From Mucilaginibacter sp. (lineage in GTDB: Bacteria; Bacteroidota; Bacteroidia; Sphingobacteriales; Sphingobacteriaceae): a DNA stretch of 8,943 bases. The notes beneath the pieces were generated by a model. The model had not been told where the DNA came from, made no database searches, and worked only from the letters and a program-made list of their open reading frames with translations. Both the position numbers and the translations under genes were made by a program. The stretch spans positions 1-8,943 of the forward strand of contig JACMRC010000047.1 of the NCBI GenBank assembly GCA_014376655.1. The letters run 5' to 3'. Position 1 is the stretch's first letter. Each line of letters begins with the position of its first letter. Positions 1 through 6,311 of this stretch are shown here, one piece after another.

Positions 1-54
1 AAGGCAGAAGGTATTTTAAATGATTTACTAACTAATATAAAATACAAGAATTAA
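1..54 (+). CDS. possible 3' end of an upstream gene (partial)
   Basis: Frame 1 is open from the first base to a TAA at 52-54 and would give a lysine-rich tail, KAEGILNDLLTNIKYKN. The other two plus frames hit stops within about 30 bases. The peptide has the amphipathic look of a real C-terminus, and two hairpins follow within 120 bases, as expected at the end of a gene. Seventeen open codons in AT-rich DNA are not rare by chance, so this is only a suggestion. No family can be named. Confidence 0.3.
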   Translation, partial: KAEGILNDLLTNIKYKN

Positions 55-75
55 GAATAGATTTGGTTTTTGCAC

Positions 76-109
76 AGGTCGAAGTTAAGCCATATCCTAA
101 CTTTGACCT
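76..109. other. inverted repeat / hairpin after the putative upstream gene
   Basis: Arms AGGTCGAAGTTA (76-87) and TAACTTTGACCT (98-109) pair over 12 bp with one G-T wobble and a 10-nt loop. It starts 22 nt after the TAA at 54. No T-run follows on the plus strand, so a factor-independent terminator role is not well supported. It could equally be a protein site or a relic palindrome. Confidence 0.4.
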
Positions 110-146
110 AAAATGTTGAAACCCTACTGGCGCGAGCATTAAGCCT

Positions 147-174
147 ATGGTCGGTGTTATCACCGTACCATTTT
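147..174 (+). terminator. terminator-like hairpin with short T-tail
   Basis: ATGGTCGGTG (147-156), loop TTAT, then CACCG and ACCAT (161-171) pair over 10 bp with a single bulged T at 166, followed directly by TTTT (171-174). This is the better terminator candidate for a gene entering from the left edge. The rest of 55-254 shows no ORF, RNA gene or further repeat that I can support. Confidence 0.4.
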
Positions 175-254
175 ACTGGAAAGTAGGTATATTGCAGTAT
201 GCAGCAAGGCATTGAATTTTTTACAGCAACATGCTTAAATTGGCAGCCATTTCC

Positions 255-390
255 AGTTGGTCCGGATTTATAATCCCGGACCAACTTTACAGGGGATTTG
301 CAATCCCCGTACGCAATGCCTACGCGAATCAGGAGATCCGCAACAAATTTAGTCCGGGATTACAAATATTACAAATCCGGACTAAATTTG
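255..390. repeat. palindrome cassette 1 (REP/BIME-like)
   Basis: Three hairpins are packed here. The first (255-286) has a 14-bp stem with apical GGATT/AATCC, a TAT loop and one bulged C (277) on the 3' side. The second (292-308) is GGGGATT-TGC-AATCCCC. The third (344-390) has perfect 14-nt arms (344-357 and 377-390). Read on the minus strand it repeats the apical design of the first: GGATT, TGT loop, AATCC, bulged C. Its core carries a tandem duplication of ATTACAAAT (359-367, 368-376). The 35-nt gap 309-343 holds a weak hairpin (324-341). The cassette ends 17 nt before the stop codon of the minus-strand phospholipase gene, so it lies in that gene's 3' flank. Mobility by a RAYT-type transposase is inferred; none is encoded in the window. 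Confidence 0.75.
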
Positions 391-406
391 AAAGGGGGTA
401 TTCATA

Positions 407-1474
407 TTATTTACTACCCCCAAACAAAGGATTCAACCTAAAATACTTATCATCCCCATCAAAAAATACCACGTAGTCTGATTTAAAGTGCGAACTTTTT
501 AAGTAATAATCAGTAGTGATTATCTGTGCGCCCGAGTTGCAGGCGGCCTCAAAATAGGACCGGTCGTTAGTTCGCGCCTGCTCGGTATCGCTATCGGCAC
601 GGGTGCGAATGATGTAGCCTTTCTTTATCAGCCCGGGTATTATAGGGTCCTTGGCGTTATTACGGATCAGCATGGCGGCTTCGGGCGTGCCCGGGTCGGC
701 GTTGGCAAACAGCACACGGCCCTTTAATGATGGATGGCCGGCCATGTACATATCGCGTTTACGCTTTTGGTCGTCCAGCAGGAAGATAAACTTACCGCGG
801 GCCTGTTTTAAAGTGGGCCAGCCTTTGGTTAATATAGCGCTTTCCAGCGTTTCGGCTTTGCCGCGCACGTCATCGGGTGTCAGCAAATGTTTTTTGCCGA
901 GGTATTTAAGCAGGTTATTATCCAACTCGTCAAACATTGCCGGGGTAAATGTTTCGGGCATATTGGCGGCTTTACTGTTGGGATCGTCCTTAGCTTCTAA
1001 CGTGATGAATACCGGGTTATGGCCGGGATGCGCATCGCTCCAGTTTTTAAACTGCGTAAGGCAATCTTTAAACGTGGGGGCATGGCTGCGGTAATCATAA
1101 TCAATCATGTGAAACACCTTAAAGCCGGGCTCGTTCATTTCGCCCTGCGGATCAAAAGGAGGTTGGTTAGGAGCATAGTCCATGCCTTTTGGATGCGCGT
1201 ATTTGCCGCCTTTAGTATCGCCATAAATATCAATCTCCAGGTTGCGCAGGCCCATGTCTAACTGATCCGTTAATGGGATATGCTCATAATCTATCTTGTA
1301 AGACTTCAGGTCTTTAGCCAGCATCAGTTTAAACAAGCCCGGGTCAATTGCCTTTTTATAGCTGTTATGCGAGCCGATGATCTGGATCTTATTGATGGGG
1401 GTATTGTCTGCGCCGTTATCGGCACGCATTAACGGTAATGACAAAAGGAGTAGGGTGCCAAATAATATTTTCAT
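407..1474 (-). CDS. secreted Ca2+-dependent phosphatidylinositol-specific phospholipase C-like protein
   Basis: This 355-residue protein resembles the bacterial Ca2+-dependent PI-PLC C1 family (Streptomyces antibioticus PLC1 type), which cleaves phosphatidylinositol to diacylglycerol and inositol phosphate with a TIM-barrel fold. Residues 1-18 form a Sec signal peptide (MKILFGTLLLLSLPLMRA, likely cut before D19), so it acts in the periplasm or outside the cell. Visible family motifs are GSHNSY (34-39, putative catalytic H36 and metal ligand N37), RNLEIDIYGD (77-86, putative Ca2+ ligands E80 and D82), FHMIDYD (121-127, putative second catalytic H122), ITLEAKDD (157-164) and RTRADSDTEQAR (290-301) before SGAQIITTDYY near the end. 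Length and motif order look complete. The start ATG at 1474 is chosen because the signal peptide begins there; no clear Shine-Dalgarno sequence is seen. It is transcribed alone, divergently from the oxidoreductase operon across 518 bp. The true substrate (PI, GPI-like or plant inositol lipid) cannot be told. Confidence 0.85.
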   Translation of the reverse strand: MKILFGTLLLLSLPLMRADNGADNTPINKIQIIGSHNSYKKAIDPGLFKLMLAKDLKSYKIDYEHIPLTDQLDMGLRNLEIDIYGDTKGGKYAHPKGMDYAPNQPPFDPQGEMNEPGFKVFHMIDYDYRSHAPTFKDCLTQFKNWSDAHPGHNPVFITLEAKDDPNSKAANMPETFTPAMFDELDNNLLKYLGKKHLLTPDDVRGKAETLESAILTKGWPTLKQARGKFIFLLDDQKRKRDMYMAGHPSLKGRVLFANADPGTPEAAMLIRNNAKDPIIPGLIKKGYIIRTRADSDTEQARTNDRSYFEAACNSGAQIITTDYYLKSSHFKSDYVVFFDGDDKYFRLNPLFGGSK

Positions 1475-1567
1475 GCTGGTGTCTTTAAGCTTTTAGCAAT
1501 GCATATTTAAGGGTTTAATATTAATAAAATATTAACGGAGGAAAAAACTTGTTTTGGCGCATTCCTA

Positions 1568-1719
1568 TCCGCGTCGACTCACTCCGCGGCTCTACGAACT
1601 TTTGCCCTCTCTTCCGCAAGTGGGGAAGAAAGCAAAAGTTCGTTAATATCAACCCTCTTTCCGCCGAAGGCGAAGAGAGGGTCGACGAGCAAAGCGATGT
1701 CGGGGTGAGTCGACGCGGA
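1568..1719. repeat. 152-bp element with 19-bp terminal inverted repeats and nested hairpins
   Basis: The ends pair over 19 bp (1568-1586 with 1701-1719), of which the outer 15 are perfect (TCCGCGTCGACTCAC) and one inner pair is a T-G wobble. Inside are two more hairpins. One has arms ACGAACTTTTGC (1594-1605) and GCAAAAGTTCGT (1632-1643), with TCTTCC/GGAAGA (1610-1615, 1624-1629) nested within. The other is CCCTCT/AGAGGG (1653-1658, 1676-1681) with a GCC-GAA-GGC tip. The whole can fold as a multi-branched cruciform. GC content is far above the AT-rich flanks. It resembles a MITE or a structured intergenic repeat; no transposase is present. Both strands are open over most of it, but the translations look like repeat artefacts. 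Confidence 0.75.
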
Positions 1720-1822
1720 CAGGTAAACGTCCCCCGCAGCGTTAGCGATTGCAGCGGATACATGCCTTGCGCTTAAGGCATGCGCAGTATGAGCGGAAAG
1801 CGCGGCCCGAAGGGAACGCCAT
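1720..1822. repeat. GC-rich intergenic repeat module with CATGCCTT hairpin
   Basis: Directly after the inverted-repeat element comes a GC-rich stretch with a repeated GCAGCG (1736-1741, 1751-1756), a hairpin CATGCCTT/AAGGCATG (1761-1768, 1775-1782) and a tail containing GAGCGGAAAG and GGCCCGAAGGGA. Strings like AGCGGAAAGCGCGGCCCGAA are, from memory, frequent between genes in Sphingobacteriaceae, so I call it a dispersed repeat. GC content falls sharply at about 1822, which marks the likely boundary. No coding potential is credible. Confidence 0.5.
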
Positions 1823-1992
1823 AATAGTTATTAAAATATTACAGATTAAAAACTAATCTCTAACCGCCAACCACTAATCAACCATATCCAAATTATTACA
1901 AAACACCTAACCTATTTTTAACCATCGTATTTAAATAATTGTAACTTAGTTACCCAAACTAAATTAAAAACAAACCAATTATTCCAACACCC
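1823..1992 (+). promoter_or_regulatory. AT-rich leader of the oxidoreductase-fucosidase operon
   Basis: This AT-rich 170-bp stretch is the only non-repeat DNA upstream of the three-gene unit and must hold its promoter if the unit starts here. A small palindrome GTAAC-TTA-GTTAC (1941-1953) overlaps a second possible pairing TTAGT/ACTAA (1946-1950, 1958-1962), a candidate operator. A weak hairpin AGATTA/TAATCT lies at 1843-1859. I could not identify a convincing Bacteroidota -33/-7 pair (TTG, TAnnTTTG); TATTTTTA at 1912-1919 is a near match without a clear -33. No Shine-Dalgarno sequence precedes the ATG. Confidence 0.35.
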
Positions 1993-3339
1993 ATGGAAAA
2001 AAGAAGAGACTTTATTAAGAAGGTGGCTATTACAACCGGCGGCCTTGCCTTAGGCAGCCGTACATTTGGTTTCACAGCCAAAAGCTACAACCGTATAATA
2101 GGCGCTAACGACCGCATCCACGTAGCCATCATCGGGCTAAACGGCCGCGGTGGCAGCATGTGTACCACGTTTGCTAAATCAACAAACTGCCTGGTAAATA
2201 CGGTTTGCGATGTAGATTCGCGCACCATACCCATCACCCAGAAAAAAGTAGCTGCAGCCAGCAAAGGCGATGCCCCAAAAGGCGAGGGCGACGTACGCAA
2301 GGTAATGGCAGATAAAGATATTGATGCTATATACATAGCAACGCCCGATCACTGGCACGCGCCAATGGCCATAATGGGTTGCCAGGCGGGTAAACACGTA
2401 TACGTAGAAAAACCACTGAGCCATAACCCCCACGAAGGCGAAATGGCCGTAGCCGCAGCACGTAAATACAAACGTGTAGTACAAATGGGTGCGCAGCGCC
2501 GCTCGTCGCCATTGGCTATAGAGGCGGTTAAAGCACTGCATGACGGCGTTATTGGCCGCGTGTATTTTGCAAAAGCCTGGTATACCAATAACCGTAAAGC
2601 AAATTATTATAAACCGTCGGCTGTTCCGGCCTGGTTAGATTATGAGCTATGGCAAGGCCCTGCACCACGTAAGCCTTATATGGATGGATTGATCCATTAC
2701 AACTGGCATTGGAAATGGCACTACGGTACCGGCGAAGCCTTAAACAATGGTACGCACGAAGTGGATTTGGCCCGTTGGGGGTTAGGTGTCGACCTGCCTA
2801 CCCGTGTATCATCGGTTGGTGGCCGTTACCAGTTCCAGGACGAGTGGGAAACACCTGATACCCAAATTGTCACTATGGACTACCCTGGCCGTGTGTCGCT
2901 AATGTGGGAGAACCGCAGCTCGAACGGTATGAAAATAGAAGGTGCCGACCGTGGTGTAATATTTTATGGCGATAACGGCAGCATGAATACCGATGGCGAA
3001 GACTATACCATATACGATCAAGGTGGTAAGCTGGTAAAAACCATTAAAAAAGGTGGGCCGGTAGAAGCGATAGAAGGCCGTAACACAGCCAGCCCAAGCT
3101 TAGGCATGGATGCACAGCACGTAGCCAACTTTTTGGAAAGTATCCGTGAGAACAAAGCACCAAACTGCGATGTGGAGTTAGGTTACAAGAGCGTTGTTGC
3201 CATGCAATTAGGTAACATATCATGGCGCGTTGGCCGCGACCTGCACCTTGACCCTGCAAATGCACACATTATTAACGACCCGGAAGCACAAAAACTATGG
3301 AGCCGTACCTACGAACCGGGATGGGCACCTAAAGTATAA
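1993..3339 (+). CDS. Tat-exported Gfo/Idh/MocA family oxidoreductase
   Basis: A 448-residue NAD(P)-dependent oxidoreductase of the Gfo/Idh/MocA type, a family that oxidises, reduces or epimerises sugars and inositols. The N-terminus has a twin-arginine signal (RRDFIKK at 4-10, then a hydrophobic stretch to about 21), so it is probably exported folded with its cofactor. The Rossmann domain carries GLNGRGG (48-54) as the dinucleotide loop, ATPDHWHAP (116-124) and VEKPLSHN (138-145) with the family's active-site lysine K140. The C-terminal beta-sheet domain has GTHEVDLARWGLG (253-265), where H255 is the likely catalytic histidine. Exported members of this family in Bacteroidota often sit in glycan loci, as here. 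GH109 glycosidases share the fold and Tat signal, but the EKP motif favours an ordinary oxidoreductase. Substrate is unknown. It is first in a unit with the fucosidase, 46 bp downstream. Confidence 0.87.
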   Translation: MEKRRDFIKKVAITTGGLALGSRTFGFTAKSYNRIIGANDRIHVAIIGLNGRGGSMCTTFAKSTNCLVNTVCDVDSRTIPITQKKVAAASKGDAPKGEGDVRKVMADKDIDAIYIATPDHWHAPMAIMGCQAGKHVYVEKPLSHNPHEGEMAVAAARKYKRVVQMGAQRRSSPLAIEAVKALHDGVIGRVYFAKAWYTNNRKANYYKPSAVPAWLDYELWQGPAPRKPYMDGLIHYNWHWKWHYGTGEALNNGTHEVDLARWGLGVDLPTRVSSVGGRYQFQDEWETPDTQIVTMDYPGRVSLMWENRSSNGMKIEGADRGVIFYGDNGSMNTDGEDYTIYDQGGKLVKTIKKGGPVEAIEGRNTASPSLGMDAQHVANFLESIRENKAPNCDVELGYKSVVAMQLGNISWRVGRDLHLDPANAHIINDPEAQKLWSRTYEPGWAPKV

Positions 3340-3385
3340 TTAGCTACCATATAACTACCAATACTTACTAAAATTGACCAAGTAA

Positions 3386-5155
3386 ATGAAAAAATATTAT
3401 GGTTTAAGCAGTGGCCTCATAGCCGCTGCTTTTATTTTAAATGCCGGCATCACTAATGCCGAAGTGCCTAAGGATAAAACGCCTAAAAAGGGAATAGCCA
3501 AACAACATGCCGTTATTGAAACCTCGCGCATGGCGTGGTGGAGCAAGGCACGGTTCGGGATGTTTATTCACTGGGGGGTGTATAGCGTACCGGCAGGGGT
3601 TTATAATGATAAGAAGATCCCCGGTTTGGGCGAGTGGATAATGCACAACGCCAAGATCCCGGTGGATACCTACCAGGGCTACGCTAAAAACTTTAACCCT
3701 ACCGAATACGATCCTGAGCTATGGGTACGTACCGCTAAAGCAGCGGGTGTTAAATACATAGTAATCACCACCAAGCACCATGACGGCTTTGCCATGTTCG
3801 ACTCGAAAGCAAGCGACTGGAACATTGTTAAACGTACGCCTTATGGTAAAGACGTTATAAAAATGCTGGCCGATGCCTGTCGCAAGTATGGCATGAAGCT
3901 GGGCTTTTACTATTCGCAAGCTAACGACTGGAACAACGCCGGCGGTGCAGCCGCTGGCGGCCATTGGGATAAAAAACAGGATGGCAGTTTTGATGATTAT
4001 TTAGACAAGGTGGCTATCCCTCAGGTAAAAGAAATTTTAACCAATTACGGCGATGTTGCCGAACTATGGTGGGACGTACCAACCGATATGACCAAAGAGC
4101 GCGCAGCCAAGATTACCCCGCTGCTGGATAAATATCCAAACATCATTACCAACAACCGTTTAGGCGGTGGTGTACAGGGTGATTTGGAAACTCCGGAGCA
4201 ATACATCCCGGCAACGGGCATACCGGGCCGTTATTGGGAAGCTTGTATGACCATGAACGATACCTGGGGTTTTAAAACTTATGACGAGCACTGGAAATCA
4301 AGCCAAACGCTTATTCGTAATTTGGTTGATATCGCATCAAAAGGCGGTAACTATTTGCTGAATGTCGGTCCGCAATCAAACGGTAAGTTCCCTGCACCTA
4401 TTATGGGTATTTTAAGTGATATGGGAGCGTGGATGAAAGTAAACGGCGAGTCTATTTATGGCACAACTGCAAGCCCGTTCCGCAAGTTGCCATGGGGCAG
4501 GTGTACTACAGAGGCTACTGCTAACGGTAATACCACGCTTTATTTCCATGTGTTTGAATGGCCAACAAATGGCGAGCTGAATATTCCCGGTTTACAGAAC
4601 CAAATTGTATCGGCTAAATTATTGGCTAACGGATCGGCTTTAAAAAGCAAGAAAACTGCTGATGGATCTACCATTACTGTTCCGGCTGCTGCTTTAGATG
4701 CAAACTCGACGGTTATAAAAGTGGTAATAAAGGGCGCACCTATGGTTACCGTAGTTGTGCCTTCGGCAGAAGCTGACGGATCGTTTGTGTTAAGTCCGTT
4801 TGATGCTGATGTAAAAGGTTTGCAATCTGAAGGCGCACGTACACCAAACTTAGGTTACTGGACCGACGCTAAATCATCGGCTTCATGGAAAATTAACATT
4901 GCTAAAACGGGTACCTATACTATGGAAGCACCGGCATCAGCAATAACTGATAACAATGTTATCAGCATAACCATTGGCGACCAAACCGTTAAGGCCCCTA
5001 TAAAAGGAACCGGCAGTGGCAACCGCTATGTTAAAAACAGCCTGGGCGAAATCAAGATCACCAAAGCAGGCGTAAACACCATTACCATTACCGGTGTACC
5101 CGAGGGTTGGCAGTACGTTAACCTGCGCGCTATTACTTTTAAACCTGTTAACTAA
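3386..5155 (+). CDS. secreted GH29 alpha-L-fucosidase with extra C-terminal beta-rich domain
   Basis: A 589-residue alpha-L-fucosidase that removes terminal L-fucose from glycans by a retaining mechanism. A Sec signal peptide covers 1-25 (cut after ITNA). The TIM barrel (about 45-350) shows WWSKARFGMFIHWGVYS (51-67, with H62 and W63 at the fucose site), TKHHDGFAMFDS (129-140) and LWWD (227-230), where D230 matches the GH29 nucleophile. YWEACMTMNDTWGF (283-296) supplies a candidate acid/base, E285, by analogy with the group acting on branched 1,3/1,4-fucosides; this assignment is tentative. A beta-sandwich follows (about 365-450), then a further beta-rich module (about 460-589, rich in short strands and ending in W575-Y577 and V578) that exceeds the usual 440-480 residue enzyme and may bind carbohydrate. 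It lies 46 bp after the oxidoreductase and 8 bp before the esterase. The AAATGAAAA start is chosen for the signal peptide. Confidence 0.92.
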   Translation: MKKYYGLSSGLIAAAFILNAGITNAEVPKDKTPKKGIAKQHAVIETSRMAWWSKARFGMFIHWGVYSVPAGVYNDKKIPGLGEWIMHNAKIPVDTYQGYAKNFNPTEYDPELWVRTAKAAGVKYIVITTKHHDGFAMFDSKASDWNIVKRTPYGKDVIKMLADACRKYGMKLGFYYSQANDWNNAGGAAAGGHWDKKQDGSFDDYLDKVAIPQVKEILTNYGDVAELWWDVPTDMTKERAAKITPLLDKYPNIITNNRLGGGVQGDLETPEQYIPATGIPGRYWEACMTMNDTWGFKTYDEHWKSSQTLIRNLVDIASKGGNYLLNVGPQSNGKFPAPIMGILSDMGAWMKVNGESIYGTTASPFRKLPWGRCTTEATANGNTTLYFHVFEWPTNGELNIPGLQNQIVSAKLLANGSALKSKKTADGSTITVPAAALDANSTVIKVVIKGAPMVTVVVPSAEADGSFVLSPFDADVKGLQSEGARTPNLGYWTDAKSSASWKINIAKTGTYTMEAPASAITDNNVISITIGDQTVKAPIKGTGSGNRYVKNSLGEIKITKAGVNTITITGVPEGWQYVNLRAITFKPVN

Positions 5156-5163
5156 CACTAACA

Positions 5164-5985
5164 ATGAAGAAATATTTATTGCTGATAGCTTGTTTCGCTT
5201 TTACAGCAACCCTTACCAAAGCGGCAAAAGTTGATACGGTTGAAACCTATAGCGATGCCATGCACAAAAAAATAAAGGCGGTAGTTATTACCCCTGCCGA
5301 TTACGAAACAGGCAAACCCTGCCCCGTAGTTTATTTATTGCATGGTGCCGGCGGTAACTACAAACAGTATTACGGTATTAACAAGGGAATTGCCGAGTTG
5401 GCTGATTATTATCACCTGATGATTGTTTGTGCCGATGGCGGCGTTACCAGCTGGTACTGGGACAGCCCCAAAGATCCGAAATTTCAATACGAAACCTATA
5501 TAACTAAAGAGTTGATAGGCTACATCGACAAAAACTACAAGACCGTAAAAAACAAAACCGGCCGTGCAATTTCAGGCCTGAGTATGGGTGGGCAAGGTGC
5601 TATGTACCTGGCTATCCGTCACCAGGATTTGTTTGGCGCGGTGGGCAGCATGAGTGGTGGGGTTGATATCCGTCCGTTCCCTAATAATTGGGATATGGCT
5701 AAACGGCTGGGCGAATATGCCGATAACCCTGAACTTTGGGAGAAAACAGCAGTAACCAATTTACTGTATTTGATCAAGCCAAATAGCTTAACCATTACCT
5801 TTGATTGTGGTACCGACGATTTCTTTTATAAAGTAAACTGCATACTGCACGATAAAATGTTGGAGCGTAACATCCCGCACGATTTTACAGCGCGCCCGGG
5901 TGGGCATACGTCGCAGTATTGGGCAAATTCAATCCAGTATCACCTTTTATTTTTTAGTAATTATTTTAAGAAGGCAAATTCGTAA
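5164..5985 (+). CDS. secreted alpha/beta-hydrolase esterase (CE1 / esterase D-like)
   Basis: A 273-residue serine esterase of the alpha/beta-hydrolase fold, related to the esterase-D and CE1 carbohydrate esterase group, which cleaves acetyl or feruloyl esters from glycans. The N-terminal 20 residues look like a Sec signal ending TKA. Cys10 in LIAC mimics a lipobox, but the hydrophobic run before it is too short and continues after it, so lipidation is unlikely. Visible are the oxyanion HGAGG (60-64), nucleophile elbow GLSMGG with S140, FDCGTDDFF (213-221) with the acid at D218 or D219, and PGGHTSQYW (245-253) with H248. The start is 8 bp after the fucosidase stop, so the two are almost certainly co-transcribed. 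De-esterification of a fucosylated substrate to give the fucosidase access is the natural role, but this is inferred from context only. Confidence 0.88.
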   Translation: MKKYLLLIACFAFTATLTKAAKVDTVETYSDAMHKKIKAVVITPADYETGKPCPVVYLLHGAGGNYKQYYGINKGIAELADYYHLMIVCADGGVTSWYWDSPKDPKFQYETYITKELIGYIDKNYKTVKNKTGRAISGLSMGGQGAMYLAIRHQDLFGAVGSMSGGVDIRPFPNNWDMAKRLGEYADNPELWEKTAVTNLLYLIKPNSLTITFDCGTDDFFYKVNCILHDKMLERNIPHDFTARPGGHTSQYWANSIQYHLLFFSNYFKKANS

Positions 5986-6000
5986 TTTAGTACTGTCTCA

Positions 6001-6158
6001 GCAGGGTCTCTCGTAGAGGACCCTGCGCTGTGCAACCTCAGGGTCCCCGTTGGGAGACCCTGAGGAGACGGGACGGAAATTAAAAAAAGCGCAGGCCTGT
6101 GCGATTCCCTCCCAACGGGAGGGTGTAGGGAGGGGTTTAAGAAAGCGGCTAAACCCCT
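6001..6158. repeat. palindrome cassette 2: bulged AGGGTC hairpins
   Basis: Hairpin one (6001-6026) pairs GCAGGGTC with GACCCTGC, then TCT/AGA, loop CGT and one bulged G (6018). Hairpin two (6036-6065) pairs CCTCAGGGTC with GACCCTGAGG, then CCC/GGG, loop GTT and a bulged A (6055) at the same place. Hairpin three (6107-6123), CCCTCCC-AAC-GGGAGGG, read on the minus strand shares the CCC-GTT-GGGAG tip of hairpin two. Between them lies a near-perfect palindrome, GCGCAGGCCTGTGC (6089-6102). A further stem AGGGGTTTA/TAAACCCCT (6131-6139, 6150-6158) ends the block. The first hairpin begins 16 nt after the esterase stop and might serve as a transcription end, though no T-run follows. Confidence 0.75.
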
Positions 6159-6163
6159 ACGCT

Positions 6164-6270
6164 GTCCGAAGTTTGTAACTTCGGACGACTATGCTTGTAG
6201 TTTGCAACTACATTTTGCACGATAGTCTAAAGACTATGGGCATACAGGTTCGAAGTTGCAAACTTCGAAC
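6164..6270. repeat. palindrome cassette 3: outward-paired GAAGTT hairpins
   Basis: The block opens with a 10-bp stem GTCCGAAGTT around loop TGT (6164-6186) and closes with a 10-bp stem GTTCGAAGTT around loop GCA (6248-6270). On the minus strand the closing hairpin is the opening one with a compensated change (C-G to T-A at the third pair) and loop TGC. Between them are TGTAGTT-TGC-AACTACA (6196-6212) and ATAGTCT-AA-AGACTAT (6222-6237). Similarity extends a few bases outside: TACGCT before and, reversed, TAGCGCT after. It ends 41 bp before the aldo/keto reductase start, so that gene's promoter must lie in or just after it. This fits a REP/BIME-like composite; a helper transposase is not in the window. 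Confidence 0.75.
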
Positions 6271-6311
6271 AGCGCTACAAAAGAAAATTATTTATAATAA
6301 TATATTACACA

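Noticed and set aside
231..476. Plus-strand open frame of 81 codons overlapping the phospholipase 3' end
   Set aside because: It is made almost wholly of the palindrome cassette at 255-390 and then the antisense of the phospholipase C-terminus; no family signal.
651..1261. Plus-strand open frames of 147 and 80 codons
   Set aside because: Antisense shadows of the phospholipase gene, whose own frame shows clear family motifs.
1521..1776. Open frames on both strands (75 and 80 codons) in the 1475-1992 gap
   Set aside because: They run across the inverted-repeat element; the peptides mirror its repeats and have no protein-like pattern or start context.
2085..2588. Several minus-strand open frames of 61-120 codons inside the oxidoreductase gene
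   Set aside because: Shadows of a well-supported coding frame, with no recognisable domain.
1993..3339. GH109 alpha-N-acetylgalactosaminidase
   Set aside because: Tat signal and fold fit, but the EKP motif and the HEVDLARW segment are those of ordinary Gfo/Idh/MocA oxidoreductases; a glycosidase role cannot be claimed from sequence alone.
5164..5193. Lipobox LIAC in the esterase signal sequence
   Set aside because: Only about six hydrophobic residues precede Cys10 and the hydrophobic run continues beyond it, so ordinary signal peptidase I cleavage near residue 20 fits better.
5986..6311. tRNA or riboswitch in the hairpin-rich gap
   Set aside because: No cloverleaf, T-loop or CCA-type end, and no known aptamer pattern; the hairpins are simple palindromes arranged in inverted pairs.
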